From contig JAWWNJ010000010.1 of NCBI GenBank assembly GCA_037176885.1, forward strand, positions 2,418,001-2,482,000: DNA of 64,000 bases. Direction: 5' to 3'. Shown here piece by piece: positions 47,130 through 59,373 of this stretch. The stretch's first letter is position 1; each line of letters begins with the position of its first letter. The notes below the pieces were generated by a model that was not told the origin of the DNA, did no database searches, and worked only from the letters and a program-made list of their open reading frames with translations. The position numbers and the translations under genes are program-made. The DNA is from Favolaschia claudopus (Eukaryota > Basidiomycota > Agaricomycetes > Agaricales > Mycenaceae).

Positions 47130-47788
47130 CTATTCCGCTTCGGGTGTCGCACGAGCACGGAGAAGATAGGAAGTGTACGATGGCGTCTTCGCTGGCGAGG
47201 CGCGTGTCAAATTCGGTTTTCTGTTCAGCCAAATCGGCTGATGCGCCGTCGGAGTGGCACCGAAGCGTTTCGGGCTCGATATGTTTCTTCGTGGAATAGG
47301 GCGGCGGGGACTCAGATCGATTCTAAGCAAAGTGGTCAGCACTGGAGGGGACTCAAAAAGCGGAGATCGAATGAGACGCACCTGCGAACAATACGCTCCC
47401 ATCCTTGATCCATCTTGGTTTTTGCCTGAAAAGACAGGCGTTCAACAGAGTAATTTGCCGTCTCGGAGAGCGATCTGAGACGCGATTTGCTCGGCGAAGA
47501 TAACATATACGGATGATGCATGTTCTGCGACGCGTGGCCATGAGGGCGCTGCACAAGAGATATATAATTCAGAGGGTTGAACATTCGTCGAGGATAAGTT
47601 GAACAAACCTTAACGGCGGTCCATTCGCCCTTCAATGCTCTCGTCTCTAGTCTCGAGATGGGTTTGGAAACGCGGTCGGTACAGAAGGCCACCCGTTGAA
47701 CCTGGGAAACGCTATGATACGGTGGCAAGGAAACTGCTGCAGTCGTTGCAGTGGCATTGCCGGTAGGTCTGAGGATACTCTGGAGCAT
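47130..47788 (-). CDS. Small unrecognised basic protein
   Basis: Exons complement(47130..47322, 47382..47548, 47609..47788) give 179 aa. The family is not recognised. It is rich in Arg, Ser and Pro (SPRRPIPRRNISSPKR), with a moderately hydrophobic N-terminus (MLQSILRPTGNATATTAAVSL) that might be a mitochondrial or secretory signal. No Cys pattern or enzyme motif is seen. The two introns have good donors (GTTTGT, GTGCGT) and keep frame. The last exon could instead be read in an alternative frame (NRSESPPPYSTKK), so the C-terminus is uncertain. Confidence 0.5.
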
Positions 47789-48087
47789 CGTGATGGCAAG
47801 TAGATCTGAGGATTGTGGCAAAGGTGGGGAGAGTTGTGGTGGTTGGGGGCGAATGGAGAATGACGGATTCAGTGGATGGAGTACGCCTCTTATATAGTCT
47901 CGCCCATGTCTCAAAGCGTTCGGCGTGTGCCCAAATAGGAAACATAGGTGGAAAAGTGGACAATGGCAATGCTTTGACTCACAATTGTAGCTGGCCACCG
48001 GAGGCTTCCGGTGATATCGTAATTTTGTGGGACATCCAAGCGATCACGTATTATCTCTGTCTCTCTGTTCGATGATGCCGCAAATAT

Positions 48088-50067
48088 TTACTCTGCATTT
48101 TGTTTTTGTGGATCGTGAACCAGAAGGAACGACGAGAAGATCCCCGCCGCCACGGTTCCCAGCAGAACAATGTATACCATGTACCCACCGGCGAGGTTCA
48201 TCTCCAGGGACACTGCGAACAGCGAGGATGCGATCAGCGGGGCGAGAGACCGCGATATTGTCGACACCATCTGAGCAATTGAGTTGGTGGACGACATAGC
48301 GGATGGTCGGGGCGTGCTGTTGACGATGAATATCTGAATCGCACCTATTATTCGATGTCAAGAGATAAATCAATGTTCGAGGGAAATTAGCGGGAAACCC
48401 ACTATACGCTATCGACAACGCGGTATTCGACGTCAACTGCACCACCACAATAGCCCAAACAACACCATCCACACGCCCCGCCCGTCGAGCAAAGAAGCTG
48501 AGTATTGGATACGCAGCGATGCAGATGAAAAGTTGGGCGAAGGAAAATATATATACGGTTCGGGCGCCAAATTTTCGAATTAGTCGCCAGGCGAGGAAGA
48601 TGACTGTGATAGAGTTGACTACGCCATAGACCCCACGCGTGACGCCGATCCAGAATGGGTCGAAGCCAAGGCCACCATTGGGAATGCTGGTGGAGTACAT
48701 TAACGGGAAGAGAACTGTCGTTGTTCAAGTAAGATTAGAATGTCAGGCAGGTCGAATTCTCGAGCAGGTACCTTGATATGCGGTTTGCAGAAAGCAGAAG
48801 AAACCGTAGTTGACGAGAGGAATGACTAGACGTGGGACGAGGAGCTCGCGTACGCTCGGAGGCTCCTCATCTAAGTCATCCTCAGGCTCAACAGTATTGA
48901 CGTTTGACGCGACTTCGGTGCCTGGGATAGCACCATAGGACACTGGTTCATCAGCCAGCAGGCCTGAGGTCAAGGATAGATCAGTAGCTGCAGCCAGCCT
49001 TCGTTCCTTCCTTTTCTGCCGAGCAATGGCCATAGGGGAGGTCTACATAATAATTAACTTTCCAGTATACGACGTGGAGAATATGAGTCGACAACATGAT
49101 TACCTCCTTCAAACCAAACAATCCCAGAAGCGAGATTCCTAAGCACATAAATGCTACCGCAGCGCATGGGAGGAGATAAGGATTGTTTCTCAAAATTCGG
49201 AGTTTTCCGAACGAGTTCGGCCACCGTTCTTCAGGATTGGCGAGGAGACCTCCGATGATAGGTCTGATGCATCGTTAGATATATTTTATTGAAGGAAGGA
49301 AGCTATCTCACCCAAGAGTTGAGCCTGTGCTCCAACCAAGTGAGATGAAAGACGAGACTTGAGCGAGATTTGTAGAGTCCGCTAGCTGACATCGAGGTCA
49401 AGAAGGAAGAAGACCGATTGCCCGAAGCAGAAGCAATATACCTCTGCGAGGACAGTCTTCACCACACCTTTAAATTTGGTTGAGCTCCTGATAGGTTGGA
49501 ACGTAAGTTGGGATCTTACCAATATTCCCGTTACATATTCCTTGTAGCGTTCTCCAAAACTGAGCGTCATCGATTGAGATCGTAGATTTTCCGCGCAGAT
49601 TCGGATGACTTACGACGAGAGACACAAAAGTTTTGGACCATCCGAACCCGAGTAGCGAAAATGCCAGGCCCAGAGGGCCAAGCAATAGGATAGGTCGGCG
49701 ACCAAATCGGTCCGATGCACGTCCCCAAGCGAATACCGAACAAAATTCGGCCACGAAGAAAATGGATTCCTTCGAAAAATAAAAATCCCGTTGATGAACT
49801 TGTACAAAGGATCGAAAACCAACTAACCAGCACACCAGCCCAATATCCCGTCTTACGCTCGTCGCCTCCCGTGATACCCGTCTCGCGCACGAACTCCGGT
49901 ACGAAAGGAAAAATTACTGTCCTGCAAATGATTGTGGAGACTGAGCACCGACGCTTTTCCGGGCACAAGCTTTAATGAAGAACTTACGCCGAAAGGGCCT
50001 CTGCGGCCTGGATCAGTATGGAGATCGCCACCTGAAGCTTGGGAAGGGGCGTCGGTGCCTCTGCCAT
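48088..50067 (-). CDS. Major facilitator superfamily transporter (DHA1/ZIFL-like)
   Basis: Plasma-membrane or vacuolar secondary transporter split into about a dozen exons. Well-supported ones include complement(48088..48344, 48403..48714, 48772..49042, 49104..49263). The N-terminal block reads FPFVPEFVRETGITGGDE..KTGYWAG. MFS motif A is present as WGRASDRFGRRP, followed by LLGPLGLAFSLLGFGWS. A central acidic hydrophilic loop (NTVEPEDDLDEEPPSV) separates the two six-helix halves. The C-terminal half holds FGARTVYIFSFAQLF and ends SSFLLVHDPQKQNAE. The pattern fits the Agaricomycete group related to zinc-induced facilitator-like carriers; the substrate is unknown. The start at 50067 (MAEAPTPLPKLQ) is likely, but an ATG in an upstream exon near 50150 is possible. 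Confidence 0.88.
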
Positions 50068-50577
50068 ATTGCTGGTGCGGTGAAAGTCGGCGGTGAGAGA
50101 GAAGACCTGACTCACTCCATCGTAAGTACTTACCGAGCCTGAGCTAGCCATCACTGTTTCATTTCCTGAAATTCTGCTCTTTCTGCCCCGTTCGCGCCAT
50201 GGGTCTCAAGCTTGGTTCGTGCAAGGATATGGGGCGAGGTACCTGAAGGATTGTGAACGCAGCAAATAGTACTTAGCTTGGATCAAGCCAGATTTGAATG
50301 CGATGCCGAAGAGCCATCAATCACATTTGATGTATAATCATTGATTCCATCACTGCGGTATTTTAAAAGTGAGAGCTCAAGCTTGGCTCAAGCCTCAGAT
50401 CTCACTGAATAGAGAGACTCGGGCCTCAGGCCTCAGACCCCAGGACCTACTTGTGCTCTTGTGTGTGAACTGCTATTTCTTTTGATGTGCATATCTCAAT
50501 GAGGGCACGCAGAATCCACTTAGTCTCTCCTAGACAGACGCTCTATGAATACCAGCTCGGTGCCCTCGGCTACATAG
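50068..50577. other. Intergenic, no supported gene
   Basis: Promoter side of the MFS gene followed by AT-rich sequence up to the TIR element at 50578. I see nothing else. Confidence 0.5.
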
Positions 50578-51038
50578 AGTCTGTTGTTTTACCGCGCCCC
50601 TCGGACCGCGTAAGAAGCTTATTAGGTAATCTTATATAAGCCGGAAACCGCCGAGCTTTCATTTCTCTTACTTCCTCTCAGTGTTTTCTCTAATTTCAGC
50701 ATTAGGCAGTCCATTGTAGCGGCTTAGAATGTCTCTGGGTCTTTGAATGAATTTTACTCAAGCATTTTTGATAAGTTGCAAGTTTTTCTGCTCGTCCGAA
50801 GGCCTTCGGGCCGAAAGTCACGAGCTCCAGCACCAAATATCTGCGGCAACTCCACAGCGGTTCCAGCAAATCTAAGCACATAGAGTTGTAGTTCGGGCTA
50901 TTGTGGTTAAAATCTACCAAAAATCTGAACAGAAATCGCGTCTCTGGAGCAAGGATAAACGCGCCGTGAATTCTGCTTATATAAGATTACATAATAAGGT
51001 TCTTACGCGGTCAGAGGGGCGCGGTAAACACAAGACTA
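50578..51038. mobile_element. About 460-bp non-autonomous DNA element with ~60-bp terminal inverted repeats
   Basis: The left end 50578-50641 and right end 50975-51038 are inverted repeats with only a few mismatches. They share the cores ACCGCGCCCCTC, GACCGCGTAAGAA and TAATCTTATATAAGC. The ~330-bp interior has no coding capacity that I can see. I could not define a target-site duplication, so the exact ends and superfamily are open. Confidence 0.75.
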
Positions 51039-51440
51039 GAATCCACTCCAAATTTGTTATGACCAAGTGAAGCAGCTGCAGAGAATAGCTCACAAGACGG
51101 ACGCGATGAATGCAATCGGTCCCTTGATACTGACTGAGTACATACATAGCCTACACGAGACCGAAGCACCGTCAACATCGCGGTCTCCGCTGTCCCTCTG
51201 ACATCCGGCCTCGCCGTATATCTCGATGATCAACTGGTCCGGTATTATTTTTGAAAAGAGCGGATAAACGCCACGGTCAATCTCTGGGTCGGCGCAACAA
51301 TGAACCAATGTCATTTTGAAAACACCAGCAAAAAACACGAAGGATATAGTCCCAAAGTTTCTCTAAAACATAAGTACAAGCGGGCGACTTCGTTTTCCGT
51401 TTCCTTGTCATCAACCAAGCCAAGGCAGGCATGCACCGAC

Positions 51441-52228
51441 CTACGACTTGACGCACGCGAAGCTCGTGATCTGATGAACAGCGCGTCAATGCTTCATCGA
51501 CGCGACGAGGAGTATGTGGAAAATCCTCACTTTGTCGTTGAAGGGGTTGGTGGTATTCACGCCGCCGGTATCGTCGCCAGGGAAGGTGAAGGACCATTGC
51601 GCGTTGTTCTGGTCGCAATCGCCGGAGCTGAAGGAAAGCATGAGATGATCAAATTGGGCCGTTGGTAGGCTGGACGTACGAGAAAGCTAGATCGAGCATT
51701 GCTGTCAGGACTCCGAGGGCAATTAAATTTACGCTTGACACTCACCAAAGCACGTTGCACCGGGGTCAGGGCCGAAACTCGAGATGGCGGTGAGCCATGG
51801 GTCGGAGAGAAGTATGCACTCGTTCAGAGGCTCTACTGCGTATCTGAGAGACGTGTGAGGCACAGAATGGCGTTGAGTTGATTGATATGACGCACCCGCA
51901 AAGTCCTTTCCAATGTATATCCTCACAGATGAAAACACCGCCAGGTTTCTGTGGGCATTATCAGATTCCGTAAATACGCCGAAGTAGCGCGACCACATAC
52001 GCCTTGAGCCTTCGCAGACGCTGCCTCGGCAGCGAGCTTCGGGGCGGTCTTGATAGCACCAGCAGGCGGGGTGAATGGACCGACGGACGTTCCCAGAGAG
52101 GGCAGGACGGTCTGATTCCAGCCATTCGCAAGTTTCCAGTCGAATGTCGGCGCGACTGCGGCCAAAGTCGAGCTGCTGAGACCAAGGAGGACGATGACGC
52201 CAGCAAGGAAAGATCGTGGAGGGCCCAT
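51441..52228 (-). CDS. Small secreted protein, beta/gamma-crystallin-like
   Basis: Exons complement(51441..51470, 51531..51627, 51680..51686, 51746..51843, 51896..51948, 52001..52228) give 170 aa. A signal peptide (MGPPRSFLAGVIVLLGLSSS..A) is followed by ~50 residues rich in Pro, Ala and Lys. Then comes a Cys-containing domain with two repeated motifs: GVFICEDIHWKGLCGYAVEP..W.TAISSFGPDPGATC, and AFSSGDC..FNDKITSFAC. The ISSFGPD / ITSF turns and paired strands resemble double Greek-key (beta/gamma-crystallin) proteins that mushrooms secrete. That assignment is by eye. A 7-nt exon (51680-51686) is needed to join TCF to the AFSSGDC block. The role is unknown; extracellular or cell-wall location is expected. 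Confidence 0.78.
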
Positions 52229-53349
52229 AGTGAGTAGAACGGAGGGAGTGGGGAGGAAGAAGATGGGAACAGAACAGCACAAGCTCTCACCCGTGCTATA
52301 TACACGCGAGTTGCACGGCGTGATGATGTCCGTTGGACGGATATAACGCTCTTTTTGCAGGCCGGCGGGTGCCGCACCTTCGTTAGCTAGGACAACTTCG
52401 GATTCAACAACCAATGAAATTGCGAGGAAATTTCGAAGAAATCATGGGAAATGTCAGGGCGGACCGTTGCACAACCTCTTCTCTCGGACAAAATCAACTT
52501 GGGAAAATGGCGTTTTGAAGATATCGGGGGAAATCTAGAAGATATCTAGCACGGGTGCCACTGTATGTACTCTGGGGCGTCCAGAACTGTACCGTGTACT
52601 TACACACGGGGAACCAAGGCACAAAGCTGCCTCAGTTCTATATCTGTAGCTGTCGCCGATTATGAGAGAGCAGATCTGGAAGACCCCAGAAGAACCAGAA
52701 AATGAAGTGAAGTGTGTAGCTGTGTGTAGCTATGAGAGTCCCATCTTGCAGCTCCGCTCCTTGAGCCAGCTCAGGTCTGAGAAACAGTTTGGAAACAGTA
52801 TGAAGTTCGAGGGATCGTGGATAATGTTAAGTTAAATGTGGGGAAGAGCGGGGAAATCACGGATGTTGAAACTCCGCTGATCTCCATCAATTCGAACGAA
52901 ACGATCACTTTTGTCAGTTGTTTGTCACTGCCATCAGTCACTTTCTGCACTGTCTAATCTGGTCGTACAAGGCTCTGCGTGTACTCAACAGAAACAGAGG
53001 GTGTTCGTTCTCTTGACCGTCGACAACAATGCTGCAAAAATCATCATCGGCCTTGATCAAACTTGATTCAGAATCCAGGAACCTCTTTCGAAGTGCTACA
53101 TAGTACTCCAAGTTCGACGCGTCGACGCGCGGAAAGCCGCTCGTGTTGGCAAAAACACTGCCAACAGTCATGGCCTCCGAACCCTTAATAGCGAGAATTA
53201 ATGCGAAATCTCTCATGATCAAAGCTTTGACTGCCAACGCTTTGACTCTCTTCGCACAGGTCCAAGCGCTGATCAAAGCGTTCAGCTATAAAACAGAGTC
53301 TTTGTGCCCCAAGGCCTGCCTGCAGTCGTCCTATTTTCTCTGCATCCCT
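52229..53349. other. Intergenic, no supported gene
   Basis: About 1.1 kb that includes the promoters of the secreted-protein gene (minus) and of the small gene at 53350 (plus). Only short unsupported ORFs on both strands. Confidence 0.5.
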
Positions 53350-54020
53350 ATGTCGCTGAAGACCCTCTCTAAACCAGCTTTGGAGGCGCTACTTGCCTAT
53401 CACGTCGAAGTCGCCCGATGTATCGAGGAGGAACTCGAGTCGGAGCGCGAAGCTTGTAATGATGCGCCAATCGTAAGGTATCTAGGCACTCCCGTCGCTT
53501 TCTCGTGCCTTTCTCTCATACTCTGTTTGAAGCTTGAATTCCACCATCGTCGAGCAGTCACCTGAGCTCCTTGGCTCAAGTACGGCAGGTCCGTCCTTTC
53601 AACTCTATGTATTTCCTTCTCTCAAACCCTCACATTGCGTTATCAGAGCAGCCTATAGCCACTCCCACCCCTCGATTTCCCTTCGTCCACCCCGACGCAC
53701 AATTGACCAACAGCCGACCCTCGACGCCAGTTAACAGGCGGCCTTCCACCTCGCCTTCCACGCCAGCGGCTCATGACTGGCCGGACACAGTGACAGTGCC
53801 ATGGAGGTTCGAATGCTCTTCTCCAAGCCCTACCCCACGCCACAGCCGGAACTTGAAGCGGAAACGCGCAGAAGAGGATCCAGATGATCACATCCCGCAG
53901 CCCGTCCGGGTCCACATCCGCATCGACCCAGGTTGGCCAAGAGGGTTTATCAGGACACCTACTCGGAAGCGACGGGTTTGGAACAAGGAGAACGAGGCAT
54001 GCGGTGTGACCGCCCGGTAG
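53350..54020 (+). CDS. Small unrecognised protein with basic, Pro/Ser-rich C-terminus
   Basis: Exons 53350..53477 and 53558..54020 give 196 aa. I do not recognise it. The N-terminal ~45 residues look helical (MSLKTLSKPALEALLAYHVEVARCIEEEL shows heptad-like spacing). The C-terminal part is rich in Pro, Thr, Ser and Arg, with TP/SP sites, a KRKRAEE patch and a TPTRKRRVWNKENE segment that could be a nuclear signal. The intron is 80 nt with a good donor and the frame closes. A nuclear role is only inference. Confidence 0.55.
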
Positions 54021-54387
54021 TGAAGTAAAGCGTAATCCGTTATTGTACAATAGTCCACGAATGTTTCCGCGACGAAAGGCAACGTCAATGTATATCCCTG
54101 TAGATTTATGATGATATCGCGACTGCAGAGTATTTGCACCGGTCGTTTTCCAACATGGGTAGATCAAGGTAGGTGCGGTCTGCAGAGAAGGTTGGCAGAG
54201 AAAGTGAGGATTCACCCCAAGATGAAATGCATGGCGGGCGTATTAGCGACAGAAGGAGAATCGATGATTTATTGAATGAATGTATGAGCTTGTGTCAATG
54301 GTGTCTAATTATCTACGTTTCTCTACGCTAAACAATTACGGGGCTTGGAATTTTGAAACTTGTATGGACGAACCCAGCAGGATGAAT

Positions 54388-55671
54388 TCAAGAGCTGCCG
54401 GGCTTCTGGCTGACCACAAGGTACATAGGAGTGAAGAGCTACAAGACGAATAATGAGCGCAGTCCAAATAAATGCTATAGCACAGGGAAACATACCTTGG
54501 TCTTTCCAGTCGCAATAAGCGAAGTAGCAGCAACATGCAACACTCTCGCCGCCTGACGCATCCCCGCAGGCATAATCCCCGTCCACTCCATCACCTGCAC
54601 GCCCATATGCGTCAAAAAGATACCCAGCCGGCTGAGACGCCAGACGCGGACGTAATCGCCCAGAGTCTGTGCCTCAGAGAGGTTACCCTCGAGCGGATAG
54701 AACCACCGGATCTTGTCCTTGCGCTCAGCGAGATCCTCCTCATGCACGACCTCGAACCCGACAGACTCGAGCGCGGGGCGGATGGTCTTCATGGGACGCA
54801 TTTCGGGGATGCCGTTGCCGTATTCAATTTCGTGCTGGAGTCTGACGTGCTCGGAGTTGGAGGCGTCCCAGCGGTCGGTCATGCACCATTCGTAGACACC
54901 AAACTGGAGGTGTGTGAACGATGGTCGGAATATGGGATGGAATGAAAATATACCTTGCCGCCGGGTTTAAGAACTTTGAAGATCTCGCCGTAAACGCTTT
55001 CCCAAGTCGGGGCATGGACGGTTGCCTCGATAGCATATACTGCGTATGGTGAGCTTTCTTGACCCTGGAAAGATATAAAGATAGACGCACCGGCATCGAA
55101 GTAGTTTTCAGGGAACTTCTCAGTCAACTTGGTGAAATCGCCTTGCTCGAAAGTAACGAGGTCGTCGAGTTCCGCAGCCTTTGTGTACTTGCGCGCACGC
55201 TGCACCTGGAACTCGTTTATAGTGACACCAGTGACTTGAGCGTCGGCAAAACGGGCGATTGTGCGTGCCGGCCCTCCCACTCCACATCCGACATCGAGGA
55301 CGCGCATTCCCGGGCGGAGGCCGATCATCGAAGCCAAGTATTGTTCGTGGCGAGCTTGCGCAGCAGCGAAGGCCTCCCCGTTATAGAAACGGCAAAAGTG
55401 GAAGGACTCTCCCCAACTGTACTCATACAACTGAGTGACGGCATCGTAGAAGCCTTGAAAATATTTAAGATGAATTGGGCCGAAGGCCCGAATCATTGGA
55501 CAAAAGAAAAACTAAAAGCTCACCATTGACAACCTCAGTATAGCCTCCAACGCGAGCTTGTGTGTTGGATTCGTCCTCCTTCGACAGATCTTTGTTCCAG
55601 TGAGTGGAATAGTTGACTAGACGGTCGCGCTTCCGCCCATCAGCCATATCGTTGTATCCGTTTTGCGCCAT
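54388..55671 (-). CDS. ERG6: Sterol 24-C-methyltransferase
   Basis: Adds a methyl group from SAM to C-24 of zymosterol-type sterols in ergosterol synthesis (ER and lipid droplets). Exons complement(54388..54438, 54496..54903, 54954..55039, 55091..55453, 55524..55671) give 351 aa, slightly short of yeast Erg6. Visible motifs are [14 protein letters not shown] (sterol region), the SAM site [23 protein letters not shown], and YEWCMTDRW. The [20 protein letters not shown] block supports the start at 55671, and the C-terminus ends [10 protein letters not shown]. All junctions are GT-AG and in phase. A decayed copy lies 1.4 kb upstream on the same strand with the same intron positions, so the pair arose by DNA duplication. 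This copy appears to be the functional one. Confidence 0.95.
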
Positions 55672-57080
55672 TATGAAAAGTGGGGAGACTAGATGGACAG
55701 GGGTGAAGGTTGGAATGTAAGTGAATGAAAAACGAGGATATGGCGTACAGAGAGAGTGCCGAAGCTATAAGGAAGAACGGAAAAGGAGATGGATGTAGGA
55801 AACAAGGAACAAGATATTGAAAATTAGAGCCCCAAGTCTCAAACCTTTGCGTGTGATGTATGATCAAATTTAGGTGATCCCTTAGACTGGTTGCGTGGCT
55901 TGGACCAATTTGATTCCGCGACCTGAGAATCGACTCCGTTGTTCCAACCAGTCTGTGAGAATCTTTGAGAATCTGTGCCAGTGGAATGCGATCCAGCGGA
56001 CGAGCGATACGACAGGCACGCAGCATCCCGAGCTTGAGTGCCTGAACTGGAGATGCGTCAGGGTTGGGAGGTGCTTGTGATTACCGGAAAGCAGCGAGAA
56101 ACACTTTGTGATTGGAAATTGTAGGCGAGAATGACATCGACCCACTTGCCGTCTCCGAAGGCGTGAGAGTCTCCGACTTCGCGGTGTCGCCGTTGTCGCG
56201 GTCACGTTCCTCGCGACATTCCGTTACTTGATGCGCGGTTGTGCGTTGCCATGGCGAAACCCTTTATTGAAGACGCAATTGATTTAAAAACTCTGGCAGT
56301 GACTCTGAGACAGAGTCGAGCAGTTCATATGCACCAACCGACCTGCCTGGAGGCACGAACTTCACCATCGGATTCTTCGAATCTGCCATGACAAGAGACG
56401 CGCTGCTGTTCGGTCAAGGAACGAAGCAAGGTCTTTGTAGCCTGAGCCATCGTAGAATACGCGTCACGAGGCATTGCGCGAGCCTGAGCAGGAGGAGCGG
56501 AATGCCAGCAAGTTGTCCGTCACCTGCGGGAAGTCAATATGCGGGAGAGTCATGCTTGGAACGAATCAACAAGACCTACTGTTGTGATGTTCTTCTGAGA
56601 ACGAAAGCACCGGTACTGAAAGAAGTCGACAGCCATCATCCCTATATACCGAAGCCATTGTCGAAACTGCACAAAGAACCGTCAGCCATCAAGCCGGATG
56701 CAACGAGAAGGGACGTGTAGGAAGAGTATAGTTTGTTTGGGTTATGAGTGTCATTGAATCTGAAGAGGACGAGGGGACCTGGACGACACCGAAATTGTTA
56801 GAAAGGGATGTGGGGCAAGGAGGATGAAATGGGTTACCGTAAAGCGTGCGCATTCGATGTTTGTATTGCAAGGCACCCATGTAAGATTCTCAGAGGGAGT
56901 GATCTGGCTCAGGTAGTTAGTGCTTGAGACGCAAAACCTCTGGGTTTGATTGGCGAGCTTGCGAGCACGGAGGACCGTACAGATGAACGAATCTCATAAT
57001 TACCTCAAATTTCTATATGCTACGAATTTGTGTAAGTGATGTCTAGAGTAATGGACCGGCCAACTCGAAGCTGGAATGAA
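55672..57080. other. Spacer between ERG6 and its decayed copy
   Basis: 1.4 kb that includes the ERG6 promoter. A plus-strand ORF (56388-56720) has no motif and is not supported. No repeats noticed. Confidence 0.5.
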
Positions 57081-58339
57081 TCAAGAGCTCGCGGGTTTCT
57101 TGCTGACCACCAAGTACATGGGCGTGAAGAGCTGGGACACACAAGACTAATCAGCGTAGCCCAAGCACACACGAATCATTGGGACACCCACCTTGGCCTT
57201 GCCTGTAGCGACAAGGGAGGTAGAAGCGACATGCAACACCTTCGCCGCCTGACGCATTCCCACAACCATGAACCCAGTCCATCACCTGCACACCCGTATG
57301 CGTCAACCAAATCCCCAGCCAACTAAGCCTCCACACGCGAACATAATCGCCCATGGTCTGCGCTTCCGAGAGATTACCCTCAAGCGGGTAGAACCAGCGG
57401 ATTTTATCATTTCGTTCTGCCAAGTCTTCGGCGTGCTCGACCTCAAACCCGACAGCCTCGAGCGCGGGGCGGACGGTTTTCATGGGCAGCATTTCCGGGA
57501 TACCGTTGCCATATTCAAGCTCGTGTTGGAGCTTGACGTGCTCTGGGTTGGGGGCGTCCCAGCGGTCGGTCATACACCATTCATAGACGCCAAACTGAAG
57601 TGATTGTGAGTCGCTGACGGCAACGTCAGATAGCAGCGAAACTGAGAACTGTACCTTGCCGCCTGGCTTGAGAACGTTGTGAATCGCACCGTAGACGCTT
57701 TCCCAGGTGGGCGCGTGAACAGTGGCATCAATGGCATACGCTAAACGTCGTCAGCCCTCTCAAATTGGGACAATGTAAGTAGGGAAGAACATACCCGCAT
57801 CATATTCATTCTCAGGGAAATTCTCCGTCAATTTGGTGAAGTCGCCTTGAACGAAGGTGATACAATCATCCAGCCCAGCGGCCTCAATGTACTCGCGCCC
57901 GCGCTAAAGCTGAAACTCATTGATACTAATACCATTGATCTGAACGTCCGCGAAACGCGATCCTGCGCGCAGGTCCTGGGACACCGCATCCGACGTCGAG
58001 GCAAGGTACTGCTCATGGCGGGCTTGCGTGGCAGCGAACGCTTCGCCTTTGTAGAATCGGCAGAAATGGAAGGACTCGCCCCAGCTGTATTCGTAGAGCT
58101 GGGTGACCGCATCGGAGAAGCCTTGAGAGACCTGACAAGATGTTAGAAGGCGGATGAATTGCGGGGAGGAAGGATTTGAAAGAGAGCGAACCTTTGACAA
58201 CCTCCTGGTAGTCTCCGACGCGGGCTTCTGTGTTTGAAGCGTCCTCTTTTGTGAGGTCTTTGTTCCAGTGGGTCGGATAGTTGACCAGACAGTCGCGCTT
58301 TCGCCTATCGGCCATATCGTTGTAGCCGTTTTAGGACAT
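57081..58339 (-). pseudogene. Decayed ERG6 paralog
   Basis: A tandem copy of the ERG6 gene in the same orientation, with introns retained at matching places. It begins MS-stop at codon 3 (58339), where the intact gene has MAQNGYND; the NGYNDMAD block follows anyway. Within the SAM-binding region the whole [13 protein letters not shown] motif is gone: RHEQYLAS runs into TSDAVSQDLRAGSRFAD. An in-frame stop follows INEFQL. Near the C-terminus, after GVQVMDW, a small deletion shifts the frame relative to ERG6. The terminal [16 protein letters not shown] segment is still readable (57081). Several independent lesions make function as a methyltransferase very unlikely. Confidence 0.92.
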
Positions 58340-59365
58340 TCCAGCGGCCTTGTTGTGGGAGTCACTGGCCGGCACAGCACCATGTCCAGGTACGGTCGAG
58401 CTTGCGTAGAGCGCTTGGAACCCATAATATAAGAGTTGCATGCGTGACGGAAGGAACCACGGAAGGAAGTAGGGTTGCTGGTAAGGTCCCAAGCCAAAAA
58501 CGGTTATCGCCAGAGAATCCGAGGCTACGCAGAAGGGGGCAGATTCCTCAGGCACACGAAGGCAGAAGGAAGGATTTCAGTTTCAAGATTACAGAACCAT
58601 GTTGAGAGAGGAAATGAAAGAACTGTCTAAGTCTGTCTTACAAGCATAGGCCGGATTTGGCACTGTGTTGTCTCCGGATGGCGAGAACGAGCGTCGTCTG
58701 AGTCCTGTGCCACTCGATGGTGGGGGCAAAAGAACAAGAAGAGGTGGCATCCTCAATCTGAAAATATGGGAGGCCGATTTTGGCCGGATGAATTATTTAA
58801 TACACAAGCATCGATGCTGACCATACTGATCTTGACAAGCAGGGCCGAAGCTGGAGTCAAGCGTCGTCAGTCGAACATTGTCAACCAACGAATTCCTCTT
58901 GTGGATGCGAGCGTTGATTTGACACTGGCGAAAAATTTTGCGAGAACAAACAGCACAGAGACGGCGCCTATTCATACGGCTGGAGAAAAGGCTCTGAAAG
59001 TTTGAAGCAACGTCTTAAATTTGTATACGGTATGAACCAAACTGCGCAAGGCCAGAGCTCGAGTATGCATAACCCACAGACAAGACCGACCGCAAATCTG
59101 TGCGGCTGATTCAGACCGTATATGGATGCCTTGTTCCGCGGCGGTGAGCCTGGATCCTTGGAGTCCATCGTCGGAATTGCTGGAGTGAGGGGATATGTCG
59201 AAGACCACGCTCGGTAGTACCGCCGCGCAGCGCGCTGGTGCAGGCGCGGACGCGGTGAAGGCAAGGTGGGCGCGTTCAAGTTCCCGATCGGGTTTTAAGG
59301 CGCCAATTTAGGCGCGCGCCGGGACTCCGGTGATCGACAGATGTCACAGTGACTGGACGAGTTGA
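58340..59365. other. Intergenic, no supported gene
   Basis: About 1 kb upstream of the ERG6 pseudogene. Short ORFs only, no motif and no splice chain. Confidence 0.5.
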
Positions 59366-59373
59366 CCGCAAGC

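Noticed and set aside
56388..56720. 110-aa plus-strand ORF between the ERG6 copies
   Set aside because: No motif or homology that I can recognise and a poor start context.
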